Positions 61,816-64,000 of a stretch of DNA of 64,000 nt are shown piece by piece. This DNA comes from Syngnathus acus (taxonomy: Eukaryota > Chordata > Actinopteri > Syngnathiformes > Syngnathidae), in contig NC_051088.1 of NCBI RefSeq assembly GCF_901709675.1, forward strand, positions 11,573,693 to 11,637,692, in the 5' to 3' direction. Position 1 is the first letter of the stretch. Every line of letters begins with the position of its first letter. The notes beneath the pieces were generated by a model. The model did not search any database, had not been told where the DNA came from, and saw only the letters and a list, made by a program, of their open reading frames with translations. A program made the translations under genes and the position numbers.

Positions 61816-64000
61816 ACAGTTTGATTAGAGGAGAAAAGCCTTTATGTGTATCAATCTGCCGTCTTGCTCAATTTCTGATCAAAAAAAAAAAAGAAATGTC
61901 AACTTAAATGTTCAACAATGTGGCGGCGGCGGTCTACAACCTTTATGCGAAACGTCTTTGATAACATCGCAGCTCACCTGACTCCCGTTTGGTGCAGAGG
62001 TAGCAGCCACCTGAAGGAACGTTGCGGCCTGATTGATTTTGCTTCGCTAGTATTGATTGCGAGAAGTGTTTCTCAGCATGAAGGAACCGCCATAAAGAGC
62101 CCGATGATAAAGTGCGGCCCGGTGGTGGTCCACTCCTGCAGAGGCGTGGGTGTAATCATTAATAGTGCAGCTAAAAAAGCTCCAGGTTGCTTCATTCTCA
62201 CGCTGTCAGGGTAGATTGTGTCCGGCGGGAATAATATGCTTCGCTTCATTAGTCGTGTGTCTGAAGAGGAAGACCAACGGTGTTTTTTTTTTTCTTCACT
62301 TCCTATTTGGCTTACTGTCCATGTCTAACTATTGCAGGATTATTAGCACTCTGTTCTTTCTTTGCAGCACTAAAGTTATTAGCTGCTTTTCAGCCTGTGT
62401 GTTTCTATTTCTGTAGCCATTATGGCAAACGCTGCTTTGGCTTCCACATCTGATTGACGAGTGTGTGGAGGTGTGGTGGCACAATCGTTTCCTCATTAAC
62501 CTTTTCACGCTGAACCAAACAGAGGCAGCGAGTGCAGAGACTGACGAGAAAAGTTTACTAGCTGAACAATCCTTTGAAATATGGCACTAACATCCTTCAC
62601 GAGGCCAAAAACTTCATGATCGTAGTGTTTTCATGTCCTTTGCAAATGATTATTTTGTGTTATTTCTAAACATGATGCGAGGTCTGGAAATAATTCTGCA
62701 GGTAATCCGATATTGTGGCATTTAAGTAATATTTTGCTTGAGGTTCACAAACAACTTGGACTGAAAGAAGAAATGTCACCTAAATCAGAAGTCAAGCAAA
62801 ACAAACTTCGATGCATTTGGATTCATGACATCAGAAAGAAGTCCAGCAGTCAAGACAACTACCATTAAGGGAATATTCAAGATATTTGAACACTTGAAGA
62901 TGAAATATAACTTGTCCACACAGAACGTCTTCCATTATCTGCAGCTACAACCATACACCAGCTTAGATCCTGAACTGACTTGGCCTTCCATGAGTACGAG
63001 CGAACAAAGTCCAATTTATTTCTGGATGCTTATTGACAGGTGAAAGTCTAAAATCAGGTCATCTTAAGTCTGGACTGAAATAGGAGTTGCTCGTCTGTGT
63101 TACGATTGCTGAACAGATGTAGGCCGATTTATGTCTGAACAGCCTTTCAACTACCACAAAAGCCTGGTATAGACTGACTAATATCACACCAGAAAGATGA
63201 CATTCTTTCAAATCTATCCTGTCTGAGTCATGTTTCAGAGGTTGGCTCATTTCTGCACTGTACCTGGCATTGCACCAAGGCGGAGTTCTTCTTGCTTGAC
63301 ATCTGTTCCACAATAAGCAGGATCACAGGCGTGCCACTGGATACTGAATCCTGCAAAATTCTATTTGTGCACAACTCAAATGTCTAAAGATTGCTTTACG
63401 TACATGAGATGGACCTTGACATGGACTCCCTTCCTATTGTTAATAGGTGGTCTTTGAGATGAGCAGCTGGGGGGGGGGGTGGAGTAGGCAAGGTATTGTC
63501 TCAGAAAACTGCTGCCTGTTTTTAAAAGGACTGGCAGCCATATTTAAATACCTGACATGATTGTTCGCATCACTTTCAAATGCTGACTGTATTTAATTTT
63601 TGTCTTGCATACACAATGCCGATTGTCCACTTATTTCGTCAGTCGTGTGGGTTTATAGATTAAACAGCCTACCTACTAAATGTACATTATGTAGCTGTAA
63701 TCCACAAGCAATCAATCTCCTTTCCTCTATGAATAAAACGGAAAAACAATCAGGAATGAACTCATCCTTGCCTCCAGGTTCCAGCTGCTTCTATTTGTCT
63801 TCAGCAGGGGGAAGATTTAGCTCAATAAACATTCTCGGAAAAAAAAAAGACAGAAAAAAGCAAATTCAATGTGCCCTAAAGCGGCTTCCTGCTATGTGTG
63901 CACTATTACATGGAGACTGGAGTCTTCTGAGAGCAGCACTCAGCTATGGTAGATAAATTAGAGTCAACGCAGTGCGTGGAAAAGAACACTGCTGCAAAAT

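Larger units (their letters stand above)
56166..64000. other. Gene desert to the end of the window
   Basis: AT-rich DNA with microsatellites, a decayed common teleost repeat (about 60312-60420), an exact X-box motif (61802-61815) and a more balanced-GC segment at 61915-62215 with an open frame but no recognisable domain. No coding exon or RNA gene is supported. Confidence 0.5.

Overview
The window is vertebrate nuclear DNA, most likely from a ray-finned (teleost) fish. The coding genes have many short exons separated by introns that are often only 60-150 bp. The proteins match vertebrate families over their whole length with moderate divergence. The repeats are typical of fish: an L2-type LINE, short hAT-like elements with 8-bp target duplications, a decayed Tc1 transposase and many microsatellites. 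The species cannot be told from the sequence alone.

The first 24 kb is gene-dense, with four complete genes whose splice junctions were traced by hand so that every reading frame closes. NSMCE4A (+, 3994-9002, 10 exons, 341 aa) encodes the kleisin subunit of the SMC5/6 complex; its fifth intron holds a 2.5-kb L2-like LINE that has lost its reverse transcriptase. NOL9 (-, 10549-14247, 12 exons, 692 aa) encodes the nucleolar polynucleotide 5'-kinase. ZBTB48/TZAP (+, 15823-19075, 10 coding exons, 670 aa, BTB plus 11 zinc fingers) encodes the telomere-binding factor. KLHL21 (-, 20581-23555, 4 coding exons, 609 aa) encodes a BTB-BACK-Kelch CUL3 adaptor. The orientation alternates: NSMCE4A and NOL9 converge, NOL9 and ZBTB48 are head to head over a short shared promoter region, and ZBTB48 and KLHL21 converge. 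NOL9-ZBTB48-KLHL21 is the human 1p36 neighbourhood, whereas NSMCE4A lies on human 10q26, so this linkage differs from mammals.

From about 24 kb to 64 kb the sequence is AT-rich and gene-poor, like the regulatory landscape or long introns of a large gene. It contains an isolated tRNA-Arg(TCG) gene at 27059-27131 and two exons (36978-37134 and 43698-43828) that splice in frame into the start of a protein I do not recognise. Their 6.6-kb intron contains a hAT-like element and a Tc1 remnant. Further along there is a candidate non-coding first exon near 56.1 kb, two GC-rich islands (about 47.1 and 62.0 kb), an exact RFX X-box match and several microsatellites. No further coding exon could be supported there.

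The best candidates for something new are the unrecognised two-exon gene start, the RT-deleted LINE with a 23-residue tandem repeat ahead of its endonuclease, a three-copy unnamed interspersed repeat, and an inverted pair of hAT-like elements that brackets the first exon of the unknown gene. No bacterial-style defence, CRISPR or operon system is present.
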